Shown here piece by piece: positions 40,682 through 53,126 of a stretch of DNA of 64,000 nt. Source of the DNA: Rhododendron vialii (taxonomy: Eukaryota > Streptophyta > Magnoliopsida > Ericales > Ericaceae). A model generated the notes under the pieces. The model did no database searches. It was not told the DNA's origin and saw only the letters and a program-made list of their open reading frames with translations. Each line of letters begins with the position of its first letter. Position 1 is the stretch's first letter. The DNA is taken from positions 13,783,001 to 13,847,000 of the forward strand of contig NC_080563.1 of assembly GCF_030253575.1 (NCBI RefSeq), read 5' to 3'. A program made the translations under genes and the position numbers.

Positions 40682-43600
40682 TCATACCCTGTGAACCCAT
40701 TGTTCAAGGCGAAGCTGCTTCAAAGGAGGTCCAAGATTCGGCTTCCTCTTTTGTGGACACTGCCACTTTCCAGTAATCTCTGAATAATCAGTGCATCGGA
40801 TATTATTATTGGTTGTTTCTGATAATGGCTTTCTTTTTAAAACAGCTAATGAATCTGTCACTCCATTTGTCAGACAATTTTTCAAAGAACTGTCATGGTT
40901 TACCCTTTCTCTTCTCTCGTTCCTCGTCGAAACAAACCCATTTTCTGCAATAGTGGTTCCCTGGTTTTCTTTGTTGATTCCACAAGCTGGTTTTCTTATT
41001 TCCCCGTAATCCCTCCTTCGAGTAGACTTTTTTGGAGATTTTCCGTTGTTCTTTCCAATGGGAACTTGGCAGTCTGAGCATGATTTTTCATCATTTTGGG
41101 TTGAACAATCATCATAATTTCTTGTTGGTTTTCCTTCCTGTCCAGAAATCATTTTGACAGGTTCAACACTAAAAGTATCCTGAAAAGTGACAAGAACGAA
41201 AATATGTTAGCACAAACAACACTAGAGCAAAAAAATCGTGAATCTTTCTGATCAGCTTCTCCCGATGATCAGTTATCCAACTAATAATCAAACTACCAAC
41301 TTAATTTCGTACCAAGTGCCAAACCATTAATTTAGAGATTCTATGTCAGCTAATAACTTAAGAAGTAGATAAGAACCTGCCCCCTCTCCGAAGAAATGGA
41401 CAAAAAGTGTTGTTAAGGTTCGAGTTCTCTGTTAATGCTTCATAATTTTTTTGGGTAAGTAAAACTTCATAATTTATTCATGAAACATTAGACTTGTTAG
41501 GAATACTAGAACCCAACGCAAGAACTAGGAAATAGAATTCAAAAAGATAGATACAAATCAAAAACCATAACCTAGGATGCTCGAAGCTACAATTTCTCTA
41601 GTGTTACAAACTAACAATATATAGTTGGAATCATGAACACAAGGTCTAGATTACAATTCAAAGAGCCTCCACAACATATAACACTTGTAATTTTGACAAA
41701 AGGTGTTTCAGAACTTTTCAAGCTATGAACGACTATGTGAGTTATTGGGAAATGAAAATAGCAAGAAGAAATAAGACTACAAGGAAAAAGGCTCGGCAAA
41801 AGTACCTCATTATTATACTGGTGGAAACGGCTTTTGTCAGTAGCATAGCTCTTACATTCAGCCAAACCATTTGAAGATGTGTTCTTATCGGCAGCCAATA
41901 CATCCCTTTTCGTACTTGTAAACTCAGTCAAGTGCTCTCCTTTATCTTGGCTGCATTTTTCAGCATTAAAGGGCACTCTCTCACTTTCACTTTCTGTAGA
42001 AACGGAATCTGTGAAAGCATTACTTGTATCAACTGCAGGAGATTCATACACGTAGCTAGCAAACCATCTTGTAATTTCCAGAGGCTCTGTTAGAACAGCA
42101 AATTAAGCGATAAAAGAAAATATGTTAGATGGTCTGGATATGCACCGGTTTAGTTTGTCACAGAAAGTAGAAGAAGAAAAGGAACTCAGAGTCTTAAACA
42201 GCCCTATGAAGCCAAGTTTGGATACGATTCCAACTAATCTTTTTTCTTATTTTCGTACAATTAATCAGGAACCGAAGATTATATGGAGTCCAGATGAATA
42301 TCCAGTAGAGTTGTTACAAACCAGATGAAAGGGAGAGGGAGTCTGAAGAACCTATAACCTGCAACAAAAAAGAAACTGAGTTTGTAAGGTTTTGGACCTT
42401 CAAAATTCCTATTTGTATGAGAAGCGTGCGAAGAAATTAAGATTGGGAGTGGTACAATTGATAAATGAAGTTTTGAATCTCACAACAGTTACATTAATAT
42501 GGTGCTTAGTTTGCACTTCGTAAGGCATCCCTTCGATTCCCTTTTCCCACAAAACTAGCCATGTACACTTAGTTTTTGACCAGGGCTAGACATGAGTTTG
42601 ATCTTGGATTGACTTATATTGTGAACTCCATGTTCACTACTCTAGAAATGGCAAATTTTCTTTAAAAAATCTATCTTATTGTCGTTTATTTGACCCATAA
42701 CAAGTTTAGTTTCACAAGCGCACACAAGTCTGGAAGAAAAATGAAATTAGTTGAAGTTCAGATTAGTTATATCTAATTAATGAGCGAAGTTCTGTGTTAG
42801 ATGACTAATTTCAAAGCAAAAGGAAAAATTCTCCCCAGAAAATGGCTGCTGTCAAAGGTGTTCAAAACACTTGTACTGGATGCTCCTCCATGATGCTCTA
42901 CCATTTTACGAACGACTCCATATTTCTAGCTCAAGTCATATTAGACTCAATCTGAAGTTAATATGGTTGAATATACTCTTATACCCACCCACGAGGAGGA
43001 TTCCAGAATAGATATAACTAGATGGCAAAATGGTGATTAGCCTCTTTAAACGGGTGTCAAGCCAATGTACGCGCACCTTGATTAATCCCGGACAACCCTC
43101 CAATGGCCCCAAAGGTCCTCTGGCGGTGGGAGTTGAATCTGCGAGCTTGGGAGTAAGCCTTTAACTTAGTATTATCCTCCCACTCCACCAACCCATTGAG
43201 GTTGATTAGAGAATAACCTTAAAGAATTGTCAATCCAAATTCCTTAGAAATACATATACAGTCTACTCTTTTAGCACATCTGAAATTTTACATCACATCA
43301 GGCTATTCGCATGTAATCTGCTCAAATGTCTCCAAAAGTCCTTGAATTAGACTAGACTGATCATTAGACAAACTTAGATAAACATAACATTTTCTTTAAA
43401 GGAATTAAAAAAAAATCTCAAATCAATTCACCCAAAAGGGGTGAAGAGGGGGAGGAACAAACATATACAACATAAAGGAGTACCTGACTTGCGTTCTTGA
43501 TTCGATGGTCGTAATCTCCCGTAGGGTTATTAGATTTTTCAAACCCAATTGAAGCTGCTTTCTCAACCAGAACTAAACCATCCTTGTTTCTGATTTTCTG

Positions 43601-44576
43601 AAACCTCCCAAAAGTCTCATCGTTTCCTTTTGTCTTCTCTTCGCCATCAATCCCCTCTTCCACACAACCACTTTCTCCAAAACCATATCCTTGCAAATCA
43701 GAATTCATTTCTGGAGACTCGTACGCATAGCTTGAGAACCAGTTCCTAATATCAGGAGGCTCTGAAAACCCTTAAAATCATCAGCACACAGGAATAAGCC
43801 CTGATTTTTCGAGGCAGATAGGGTTCTTTTGTTTGACCAGACCAGGTGTGAGCATCGAATTGTACTATATATCCAATAGAGTTACATATTCAGTGTCTGG
43901 TTAAAATTCTTGCGGTCTAGACTAAGCACGAATCGTGCTATATAGTCCCACACAATGTGGGATAATACTAATCCCATCATTGTTAGTCACATGGCATTAT
44001 ATAGCCTGACGCCTGTCGGATTATATTTCTCCATTATTAATCCCGTAAAGGGCTTGTTTGACCAAATATGAACCTTAATTTATAGTTTCATAAAGCATGA
44101 GGTGTACATCAGCCTCGGGACTGGAGTGTGGAATCATCACTTGGATCCCACATATACTATGAAATTGTATATCCCTCAGCGTTAGTCTCGTTAAAGTTTT
44201 GGGTTTTCTTAGCATCCAAACAGGGCTTACGATTTCTTTGAAATAACAGTCTTTTCGTAGAAGAAATACTAACCAGATGGATTTGAAAGAGAGTCCACGG
44301 CAGCGAGAACCTGTAGACAAATAGATTATTGAAAGCACAAACGTACTTAAGTTTTAATGCTCCGTTTGGTTGCTGAGAAAGTAAAAACAGAAGATTTTTG
44401 ATACAGATCTTAGCTTTCTATGCAACCAAACAGAACAAAACTCACAATCAGTAAGAAAACAAAGCAAAGAGGGAAGTGGAAGGTGCGAAGAGGAATAATC
44501 TTGTCACCTGAGAATGCGAAGCAATCAGGAGAGAGAAATCAGAGGGTTGGGGAAAAGGGTTTGATCGTTTAGCCAT
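40682..44576 (-). CDS. Plant protein of unknown function, six exons with a duplicated exon pair
   Basis: Exons read on the minus strand: 44576-44508, 44310-44274, 43761-43484, 42358-42322, 42086-41806 and 41179-40682. All introns are GT-AG and the frame is continuous, giving 399 residues. The N-terminus is MAKRSNPFPQPSDFSLLIAS. Exons 2 plus 3 and exons 4 plus 5 are diverged copies: 37 and 37 nt, then 278 and 281 nt, with the same phases. They encode VLAAVDSLSNPSEPPDIRNW and then VIGSSDSLSLSSEPLEITRW, followed by FSSYAYESP and FASYVYESP. The C-terminal exon is basic, serine- and lysine-rich, with KNNGKSPKKSTRRRDYG (possible nuclear signal), and ends PLKQLRLEQWVHRV. No catalytic domain, signal peptide or membrane helix is visible. 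I believe proteins with the EPxxIRNWFSSYxYESP motif occur across land plants, but I cannot name a function. Intron 3 contains a SINE. Confidence 0.85.
43045..43205 (-). mobile_element. tRNA-derived SINE (Au-like) in intron 3
   Basis: On the minus strand it starts near GGTTGGTGGAGTGGGAGG (A-box-like), then has CAGATTCAACTCCC (B-box-like, diverged), GGACCTTTGGGGCCATTGG, and ends GGGATTAATCAAGGTGCGCG and TTGACACCCG. This order and the last strings match the general plan of Au-type plant SINEs as I remember it. The ends are approximate. Confidence 0.6.
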
Positions 44577-44760
44577 CTCTCTCTCTCTCTCTAGAAAAAT
44601 GAATTTTGTTTCTCGTCTTTTGTTTTCTCTCCTGCATTTCTTGGTTAAACATGCAAGTACCAAAAGCAATGAATAATGTTTCAGATTTTCTGTAAATTTT
44701 CAAATCTCCCGCGCTGAAATCACCGGCCTAAAAAGAGGGAGAGAAGAAAGTGTAAATTAC
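44577..44760 (-). promoter_or_regulatory. Promoter region of the minus-strand gene
   Basis: A CT/GA tract (44577-44592) lies directly before the ATG as leader sequence. TCCCGCGC at 44707-44714 resembles an E2F-type site, which would fit cell-cycle control, but one site is weak evidence. No TATA box is seen. Confidence 0.35.
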
Positions 44761-44877
44761 ATTTTGTACCTGCAGGTTGGTGTTAATTTCACTTTGGGTG
44801 TTCAAAAACTTCACTTAGACCCATTTGCCCCTCCCCGCACCACACAACAGCCGCACCACTTCTCATCTTGGCTCGGA

Positions 44878-44878
<1 letters not shown>

Positions 44879-44937
<59 letters not shown>

Positions 44938-44947
44938 TCTCTCTCTC
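44879..44947 (+). repeat. (CT)n microsatellite
   Basis: A near-perfect CT run of about 68 bases with one interruption (TATCT). It generates the leucine-serine open frames on both strands. Confidence 0.95.
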
Positions 44948-45098
44948 CACACCCCTTACACAAATCAACCAATTTATTCTTCCAATAGCACGCCAACTGG
45001 AAGTCTCCATTACATCTTCACATGAAGTCGTGGAAACGCCCCACTCCACCGTACAACTCAGCTGTGGTAGATCCCCACTTATTTCAACCAAAAAGTAA

Positions 45099-45473
45099 GG
45101 CTCTATTTGGAACTTGTGGAAAGGAAAGGAAAAGAAAAGAAAAGAGAGGGAAAATGTGAAAAAAAATGGATTCTTTTCTCTTATTTGGTTGTAGAAAGAA
45201 AATAAAAAGAAACTATGAGGAAAATAAATTTCTCTTATTTGGTTTCAAGAGGAGAATGGAAAGGTAATAAAAAAAAATTTAACTACCTTTAATCACACCT
45301 GAGAGCTTTCTCATTTCTTTTCATTTTCCTCAGCGTTCCAGATCAAGCTTTCTCCTTTCTTTTCCTTTCTATTTTCTTTTCCTTTCCCAGGCATAGGAAC
45401 CAAACACCCCCTAAAAGAAATTTTTTTATTTTCCTTTCTTCTCTTTTATTTTCTATAGGTTCCAAACATAGCC
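45099..45473. mobile_element. MITE with Harbinger-like ends
   Basis: The left GGCTCTATTTGGAACTTGTG pairs with the complement of the right end, GGCTATGTTTGGAACCTATA. Purine-rich arms (AAAGGAAAGGAAAAG) face pyrimidine-rich ones. An alternative right end, ATAGGAACCAAACACCCCC, lies inside at about 45393-45411, which may reflect a nested relative. The target duplication is unclear. Confidence 0.5.
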
Positions 45474-45924
45474 AAAATTTCGTTACATTATTGGATTTTT
45501 TGCTGTGTTTCCTAACCTCTGTTTCAAAATTCCGTTCTATTTGGTTAGGATTTGTAGCGATTCCGTGGGTATTCTTCTAGACAAGGCGTTGTGACGATTC
45601 CATGGGTATTCTAGATTAGGGTTGAAGGATTCTTTTCAAATCTGCCAAAAATCAAGATAAATATTGGTAACTCCGTTTTGCTATAAGAGCTGACTAGAAA
45701 ATTGGTGTGAGTTTTTGTCAAATGGGTTTAAAAGTATAGTTCCTATCTGAATCATGTTGTACTCCAAGTCTGTATGTAATTTTAGTTGTCAGTGTAAATG
45801 TACTATGAAAGGCAAAATGGTAATTGCAATAATTATTGGATTGATTGTTTTCAAATTAAGAAAACGAGGTCAAACATACCCATTCACAACTTATTCATTC
45901 GTGGTCTATTCCTACCGGCTTGTT

Positions 45925-46256
45925 CGGCTTAATAAGCCTTCTTCTTTCTTTTTTTTGTCCTTATTCAATTTTTTTTCGCATTTGTTAATTTTTTGAGGAT
46001 CATTATTTCACCATGATGAGAGGAATTTAAAAAGTAAAAATTACAATCAAAAGCTAATTTTTTTAATAAAGGCAAAAAAAATTTGGCTTATTTTTTTCTT
46101 TATTTAAAAAATTGGGTTTTAATCGTAATTTTTTACTTTTTAGATTTCTCTCATCACGACAAAGCAATAATCCTTAAAAAATTAACAAAAAACTAACCAA
46201 TGTGAATTCAAAAAATAAGAAGAAGAAAAAAAAGCAAATGGCTTTTAAGCCATACA
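45925..46256. repeat. Foldback MITE, CGAGACGA-like family, diverged copy
   Basis: The ends GCTTAATAAGCCTTCTTC and the complement of GCAAATGGCTTTTAAGCC enclose long AT-rich arms with ATGATGAGAGGAATTT on one side and the complement AGATTTCTCTCATCACGA on the other. The plan is as in 19730-20097 but the core motif has changed to CATGATGAG. Confidence 0.55.
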
Positions 46257-47853
46257 AGAAGTCTACCGCTCCACCCACCGCTCACCTAAGTGGCGGTGGG
46301 TCCCACCAATTTTCTTAAAAAAAATGCAGCAGAAAAGAGAGAAAGAAACGAGTGCTGTTAATCACCCCTTCGGTGTCAGAGTCCCCTAGACTCGGGCCCC
46401 TCCCTTCCCTTTCCCCTTTTACCACCCTCCCCCCCCCCCCCCCCCTCCCTCCTCTCTCGTTTTTTTTTTGTTATATAAAATTTTAAATGCTAATAACTTT
46501 TTTTTCACGTATATTATTAATAAATTTTATATTTTTTTTATCTACTCAACAAACCTATCAAACAAGTCTAATATTGAATATGAAATAATGTGTTTAAATC
46601 AATTTTTTTTTGGGCCCAATATATTATCTCTTTGTTTTTATTTTTTTGTCCTTCATTTTTTTTTAAACTTCTATATTTAAGTTTTTTAAGTAAATTATGT
46701 ATGTTGAATCTACTAAAATTTACTTTATATTTATCTAAACAGTCAATAATGCAAACTGAAATCAAACTTTATTTAATTATAATTGAGTATATAGAAACAA
46801 TACATGAACATAAACATATACACAAATTTAGTCAATATTTCTGCCAAATTGTGGTTGTCGTCCCAGCGGATCTATTTCCATTACTTCGTACCACAATTGA
46901 AGACGTGCTTCATTAGGATGAGTCCATCCGCGTGCTTCGACTGATGGATTTTGCCTCCACCATATGATGATGGGTGGTACAAGATAACGAGGGTATAGGA
47001 AAACTTGCACGAAGTGATTGCCATTAACATGGCCAATAGCTATATTTTTGCGCTCTGTGAATGGAACTGGATGAGAGCTCAACGGCAAGTAAGTAAGACA
47101 ACTTGAAGCAATCCTATCAAATGTATACAGTACAACGTTGTACGTTGATGCGATGAAAAGTCCAAATGGTATAGAATCCATCCAATGATCCTCTGGTGCC
47201 GATGGCTGGAAGCAACGAAGTCTTAGTAACACCTGGTATACATAATCACGTTCTGGATAAAGCTGATCGTACATGATCCAATTTTGTTTAATCTCTTGGA
47301 AAAGGTCCCTGTAACACCCCGAATTTTGGGAACGTTAAATGGATAATTTCATTGAAATTTAAATGGAGTCTGGCTCAATATTACAGCATGATTATCAAAA
47401 GAGTACTTTTATTCAACAAAAGGAGGGGTAAACTAGGGTTCCTATCTACTGCTTCGCATCTTCTTCCATTTTGGCCAGCTACTCGGCTCCAAAAGCTTCC
47501 GAGGTGTAGAGTTCACCCTGTTCGTCTATAAGATCTGACACATTATACTAGTGTCGCCACTAATATAATATGTCAGGGTCACCAAAAGGTAACACCGTGA
47601 GCTACAAAAGCTCAATAGAGTAACCTATACCAACTAACCCTTAACTTACGAACAAACGATCACAAGTTCAATGATTTCCACATAGTTCATACATATTTGA
47701 CAAAATAGTTAATAATGACACTTCCGCATTCATTATTCAACTAACGTTGGTGTTCATGATTTTTTGAGTTTCTCCTACGCGACTCCTCGTAGACCGTGTC
47801 ACTAGTTTCACCTTTCATTAACCAAATCAACATTTCCAAAACCGTTATTTTAA

Positions 47854-48050
47854 CACACCCAACCTCGGTTCCGCCGTTCTGGTCTTCCGAGTATCCTCAC
47901 AATGGTTCTACCGCACCGGGTTTCTATTGGCACACTTTGCATTGGCTCCTCTCCTCAGATAACCAAACCACACACCCAACCTCAATTATGTCGTTCCGGT
48001 CTCCCGAGTATCCTCACAATAGTTTCGCCGCACCGGGTTTCCATTGGCAC
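47854..48050 (+). repeat. Tandem repeat inside the LTR-type segment
   Basis: Two copies of a ~117 bp unit: CACACCCAACCTC, GAGTATCCTCACAATRGTT, CCGCACCGGGTTTC and ATTGGCACAC appear in both, with moderate divergence. Confidence 0.8.
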
Positions 48051-49043
48051 ACAAAACACACACCACACAATGGGTTACCACGTCCGGCCACATTGTGGTT
48101 TCCAAAACATTTCACCTTTCCAAAACTCGTCTTTTCATTAACCACACCCTAGGTGTCATGTTTCTAACTTTCTTGATTTTCGTGTCACGTTTTCATGCAA
48201 CGACTCCGCAGTAAGACTTTTCACATATGAAATCATAAATCATTTATTGTAATCTTGAAACTAAACTAGCAAGATCATCCAACTCTATATTACTGAGCAT
48301 GCTCAAATCACAACTTAAAGCATAACGCCACGTGTACGGACGCCTTTAGAGTGAAAATCACTTATGCTTTACAATAAGACAAGTAATACAAATAATTCAT
48401 AATACATGCTCATAACCATCTAAAGATCAAAATATGAATACTTCTATCAACGATAAAGTCTTATCCTTTGAAAAACCGTTCTTTCTTCCTTTGTGGGAAA
48501 TTCAAAACAACACATGTTTACTAGAGTAAAAGTTGATTATTCCAATAAGTTCATACTTCCATTAGCGAGAATAAGTTTACAAATTTTCATGCGTTTCAAA
48601 CTTATAGGGGATAGATAACCTTATATACGGAAATTCTACTTATACTTCCAATATACGGTTCTACGTTATACTTGGAGTTGGTGGACAAAGAGACTCTACC
48701 TTTCTTCTTGGCGGTAGTGGCGACTACGGAGAGAATGTGTAATTTGGACAGAGTAACTTCCTACGGTTGGCTTCCGGTAGCTTCGAAAGAGAAAAGGTTC
48801 TCTCGAAACTACTTTGTGACTAAAACTACTCAACTTTATGGATCGAATGGTGGTTTTAGGATAAGTTTCTTGAAGAACTTAGGAAGAACTCCAAGAACAA
48901 GGAAAAACTAAGCAAGAAGAAGTAAAAACACAAGCTTTCTTAGAGAGAGAAGTTGGAGGATGAAGGTATGAGTTGAATGCTTAGACAAGGGTCCTATTTA
49001 TAGCAAAATTTGGCCCTCTCTCCCTCCTTCATGGCCGGACTCC

Positions 49044-49075
<32 letters not shown>

Positions 49076-49403
49076 ACCATGGATTTGCTCCATGGTCATG
49101 TCAAATCATGCTTGAAAGCCTTCCATGACTTGTCTTGTCCAATCCTTTTAGGTTTAATGCTATAAACTAACTAGGATCTTAGGCTTTCTAGGTGAATCTA
49201 GGTGATTATAGCCTAGGTCTAGGATGATTAAAGGCTAGGATTCTATGCTAGAATTTGACTAGAAATGGGTTGGCAAATCATAAATAGGCTTAAGGCTAAA
49301 GGTACCTTGTGGAAGTGAACAAAACACATGCACACACTCCACCTCTCACTCTCAGCCTCTCTCTCTCCCTCCCTCCCCCCCCCCCCCCCTCGCCGCTCTC
49401 TCT

Positions 49404-52400
49404 CAGGGCCGGCCTTGGGCCTAGGCCCACCAGGCGGTGGCCTAGGGCCCCCCCAAAAAGGCCCAAAATTGGGGCCCCTCACCATTATAAGTTAGTATAC
49501 TAGATTAGGAGTCTTTAGGCCCAAAATTTGTACCCAAAGTTACCTTAACTGAGTGAGGCCCCATTTTAAAACAAGGCCCAAAAGATTTTTTCGGCCCAAT
49601 TCTGAAATTCCTGAGACAAATCTTAAAAGGAAAAAAAGAAAACAAAAAAACAAAATAGAACCACCCAACGTCGTCTTTCTCTGCCTCTGGTCTCAGACTC
49701 TCATAGCAAGAATTGAAATTTGAAAACGCCAAGTTACCCAACCCAACGTCGGCGGCTCAGCTTCTCCTCTCACCTTCTCTAGTCTCTCTCTGTCTCTCAG
49801 TCTCACCCACAAATTTCATCTCCTACATTCCTACTTGTAACCCTAACCCAACAAAGCCCCAAAATACTTTTAGCTCCTACCCTTGATTCTTGAAGAGGTA
49901 AAAACGTGAATACAATAATCAGTTTTCGCGGCAACTCGGCAAGAAATCAATCGACCAGACTACCAGGTATGGGCTTTGGGCATTTGTTTATGCTTTTGTC
50001 TTTTGCAAGTATTATTTATTTATGGATTTGGGAAATTGAAAACTATTTGTTTAATTGCTGGAAAATAGGGTTAAGGGCCTTAAGGCCATCTGATTCAGCC
50101 GTGTGATTTGCTTTGAAATAGGGTTGTGCTCTTGTTTTTTATTCCTTTAGAATAAAGCCATCAGCCGATTTAGCAATCAGCCTATTCGAAAATAGGGTTG
50201 TGCTCTTGTTTCTTATTCCTTTAGAATAAAATATGTTGGAATGTGGTGGTGCATATAGAATAAAATAGGCATATAGGAGAGTTCATTGATAACCTAACAT
50301 TGTATATATCTTAGTCTAATAAAATTTGCTTTAATCGATCAGTAGAACAAGAGAAAGTGTGTTACATGATTAATACCCTTCTTCTTTTTTCCTTTTACCC
50401 CAGCTTATCATGAAGCTTAAAATATGTTACCCGTCTGGATATGAAAAGAGAAAAAAGAAGCAAAGAGTCGAAAGTTTACTCAAATCTCAAACAGGGGCTA
50501 TTGATAAATTCGTTACGGCCAGTAAACCGATAGAACATTCGGTTGAAGACTTGGAAAATAAAGAAGATGAAGGTTTGGAGAATAATGAAAATGAAAATTT
50601 GGTGAATGAAGAAGTTGAAAGTTTGGTGAATAACGAAAACGAAAACTTGGTGAATGAAGAAGGAAATGGGAATTTAGGGAGTGGAGAAGCCAATCAAGAT
50701 GAGGAGATGAATGTCGAATATGAACCTTTGAATATTGATGATCCGAGTAATTTGAAAAATATTGATCAAAATTTACGAGATTTATTAGTAGAGAGAGGTC
50801 CTGTGAGAAGAGATTGTGACGTCAACTTCCCTAAGGACGCTAATGCCAGGCATTTCTCCTCCATTCATTACATTCGGCATTTAACAAATGGAGAAAAACT
50901 TGATAGGAAATGGCTAATATACTCGGAGGTTTTGGATAGAGTTTTTTTCTTTTGTTGTAAGTTGTTTAAGCAAGAAGGAAATAAGACTCAATTAGCTACT
51001 GAAGGATTTAAAGATTGGAAAAATATTGGTGAGAGACTTAAAGGCCATGAAAGTAGTAACGAGCACATTACTTGCATGAGCAAATGGATTGAGCTAGAGA
51101 AAAGATTGGGGAAGAATCAAACAATAGATAAGAGTGCACAAGACCAAGTTAGCAAAGAAAGAGACGAGTATTATTGATGATAATTGCTATTGTGAAATTC
51201 CTTGCGAAGAATAATTTGCCTTTTCATGGAAGCCATGAGAAGATTTATGAAGAGAGCAATGGAGTTTTTTTAAGCACAGTTGAAATGATTGCCGAGTTTG
51301 AACCAACAATGCAAGAGCACTTGCGGCAGATAGAAAAGGGTGAGATTCATTACCATTATTTGAGTCACAAAATTCAAAATGAATGGATACAATTGTTGGC
51401 CGGGGAAGTCAAAACTGCAATTGTGTCAAAAATCAAACAAGCGAAATATTTTTCAGTCATACTTGATTGTACTCCGGATATAAGCCATCAAGAACAAATG
51501 TCTCTTGTTTTGTGATGTGTGGATGTTTCAACAAGTCCAATTATGGTAAAAGAGTTTTTTTTTGGAATTTTTGAAGGTGGATGATACAACAGGAATGGGA
51601 CTTTTTGGTGAACTTCAAGAAGCGTTAGTTAGCCTTGAACTTGATATTGGTGATTTAAGAGGACAAGGATACGACAATGGTTCTAACATGAAAGGAAAAA
51701 ACAAAGGCGTTCAAACAAGAGTACTTGAGCTTAATCCTAGAGCATTCTATACGCCATGTGGTTGTCATAATCTCAACCTTGTGCTTTGTGATATGGCCAA
51801 CTCTTCCTCTAAAGCAAAAACTTTCTTTGGTGTGGTACAACGGATATATGTTTTGTTTGCATCTTCCGTTCAACGATGGGCTATTTTGAAAGATAATGTG
51901 GAAGGTTTCACAGTTAAGCAATTGTCACAAACGCGTTGGGAAAGTCGCATTGAAAGTGTCAAACCACTAAGGTACCATGCTCCACAAATAAGAGATGCTT
52001 TAGTTATCTTGGCAAATACTACCACAGAGGCGTTGGCAAAGAGTGAAGCTAAATCCCTAGTTACTCATGAACTTGAGAATTTTGAGTTCTTGTTTTGCAT
52101 TGCTATTTGGTACAATTTGTTGTTTGTTGTTAACTCTGTTAGCAAGCTCCTTCAAAGTGAAGATATGGATATAGATGTTGCTGTAAAGCAATTGAAAGGA
52201 CTTATTACCTATTTTGAAAGGTATAGAGAAAATGGTTTCGTGGAGGCAATGGTTGAAGCTAAAGAAATGGCAAGTGAAATGAAAATTGAACCTTCATTTG
52301 TTGAAAAATGCATTATTTGCAGAAAGAAACAATTTGACGAGGATATTAGTGAAGAAGTGACCCAATCGGTTGAAGAATCCTTCAGAGTTAATTACTTCTT

Positions 52401-53088
52401 GTATATTGTTGACAAAGATCTTTCGTCACTCAAGAATAGGTTTGAGCAATTCAAAGTATATGAGGCAAACTTTGGTTTTTTGTTTAACTTGAAAAAGACC
52501 AGCGATGAATTTGTGAAGACTTGCTGTGAGAACCTTGAAAGATTTTGAAAACATGGTGGGGTTTCAGATATTGATGGAAAAGAGTTATCTTTGGAGCTGA
52601 AAGTCTTGAAAGATGGATTGCCAAAGGAAGTCAACAAACCAATTGAAGTGCTCAATCATTTGAAGACTATGGACAATTGTTTTCCGAATTCATGGATTGC
52701 TTATAGAATACTTTTGACTATTCCGGTTACAGTTGCATCGGGGGAAAGAAACTTTTCAAAGTTGAAACTAATCAAGAATTATCTTCGATCAACCATGTCA
52801 CAAGAAAGGTTGAATGGGTTAGCCATGCTATCCATTGAAAATGATTTCACAGCAAAACTAGACTATGGAAGCTTAATTGATTTATTTGCCTCTAAAAATG
52901 CAAGAAGAGCAATGTTCAAGTGATAGTTATTAGTTATTGTACTGTAATTTTTGTGACATGGCCATATAAGTATTTGCAAGTCTTAGATTTGGGATAATTT
53001 GTATTTTTTGAAAATATTTCATTTGTAGATGTGAAGGGCCCCAAATTGATTGATCGCCTAGGGCCCCGTAAAACTCAGGGCCGGGCCT

Positions 53089-53089
<1 letters not shown>
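49404..53089 (+). mobile_element. hAT DNA transposon, 3.7 kb, full length with decayed transposase
   Basis: The ends are CAGGGCCGGCC and the complement CAGGCCCGGCC, each followed inward by GGGGCCC/CCTAGG motifs. They are flanked by the eight-base duplication CTCTCTCT (49396-49403 and 53090-53097), so it landed in a CT microsatellite. It contains a ZMYM1/TTF-type hAT transposase gene (50410-52923). A 5' leader of about 1 kb precedes it. It sits inside the LTR-type segment and is therefore the youngest layer of this nest. Confidence 0.92.
50410..52923 (+). pseudogene. hAT transposase (TTF zinc finger, DUF4371, dimerisation domain)
   Basis: Four open blocks line up with one transposase of about 800 residues, the family's usual length. 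Block 1 (50410-51177): acidic, asparagine/glutamate-rich repeats (NENENLVNEE twice), then the TTF-type zinc finger (FCCKLFKQ...GFKDWKNIGERLKGHESSNEH). Block 2 (51174-51515): DUF4371-like, [16 protein letters not shown] to [20 protein letters not shown]. Block 3 (51562-52548): GQGYDNGSNMKG, CGCHNLNLVLCD, QTRWESRIE, the catalytic region. Block 4 (52591-52923): the C-terminal dimerisation motif SGERNFSKLKLIKNYLRSTM. Lesions: a frame change at about 51170-51177, an in-frame TGA at 51513, one extra base in the T run 51555-51563, and a TGA at 52546. All are small, so the element died not long ago. Confidence 0.92.

Positions 53090-53126
<37 letters not shown>

Noticed and set aside
44825-45098. Small secreted protein from the plus-strand frame over the CT repeat
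   Set aside because: The frame exists only because (CT)n encodes Ser-Leu without stops in each register.
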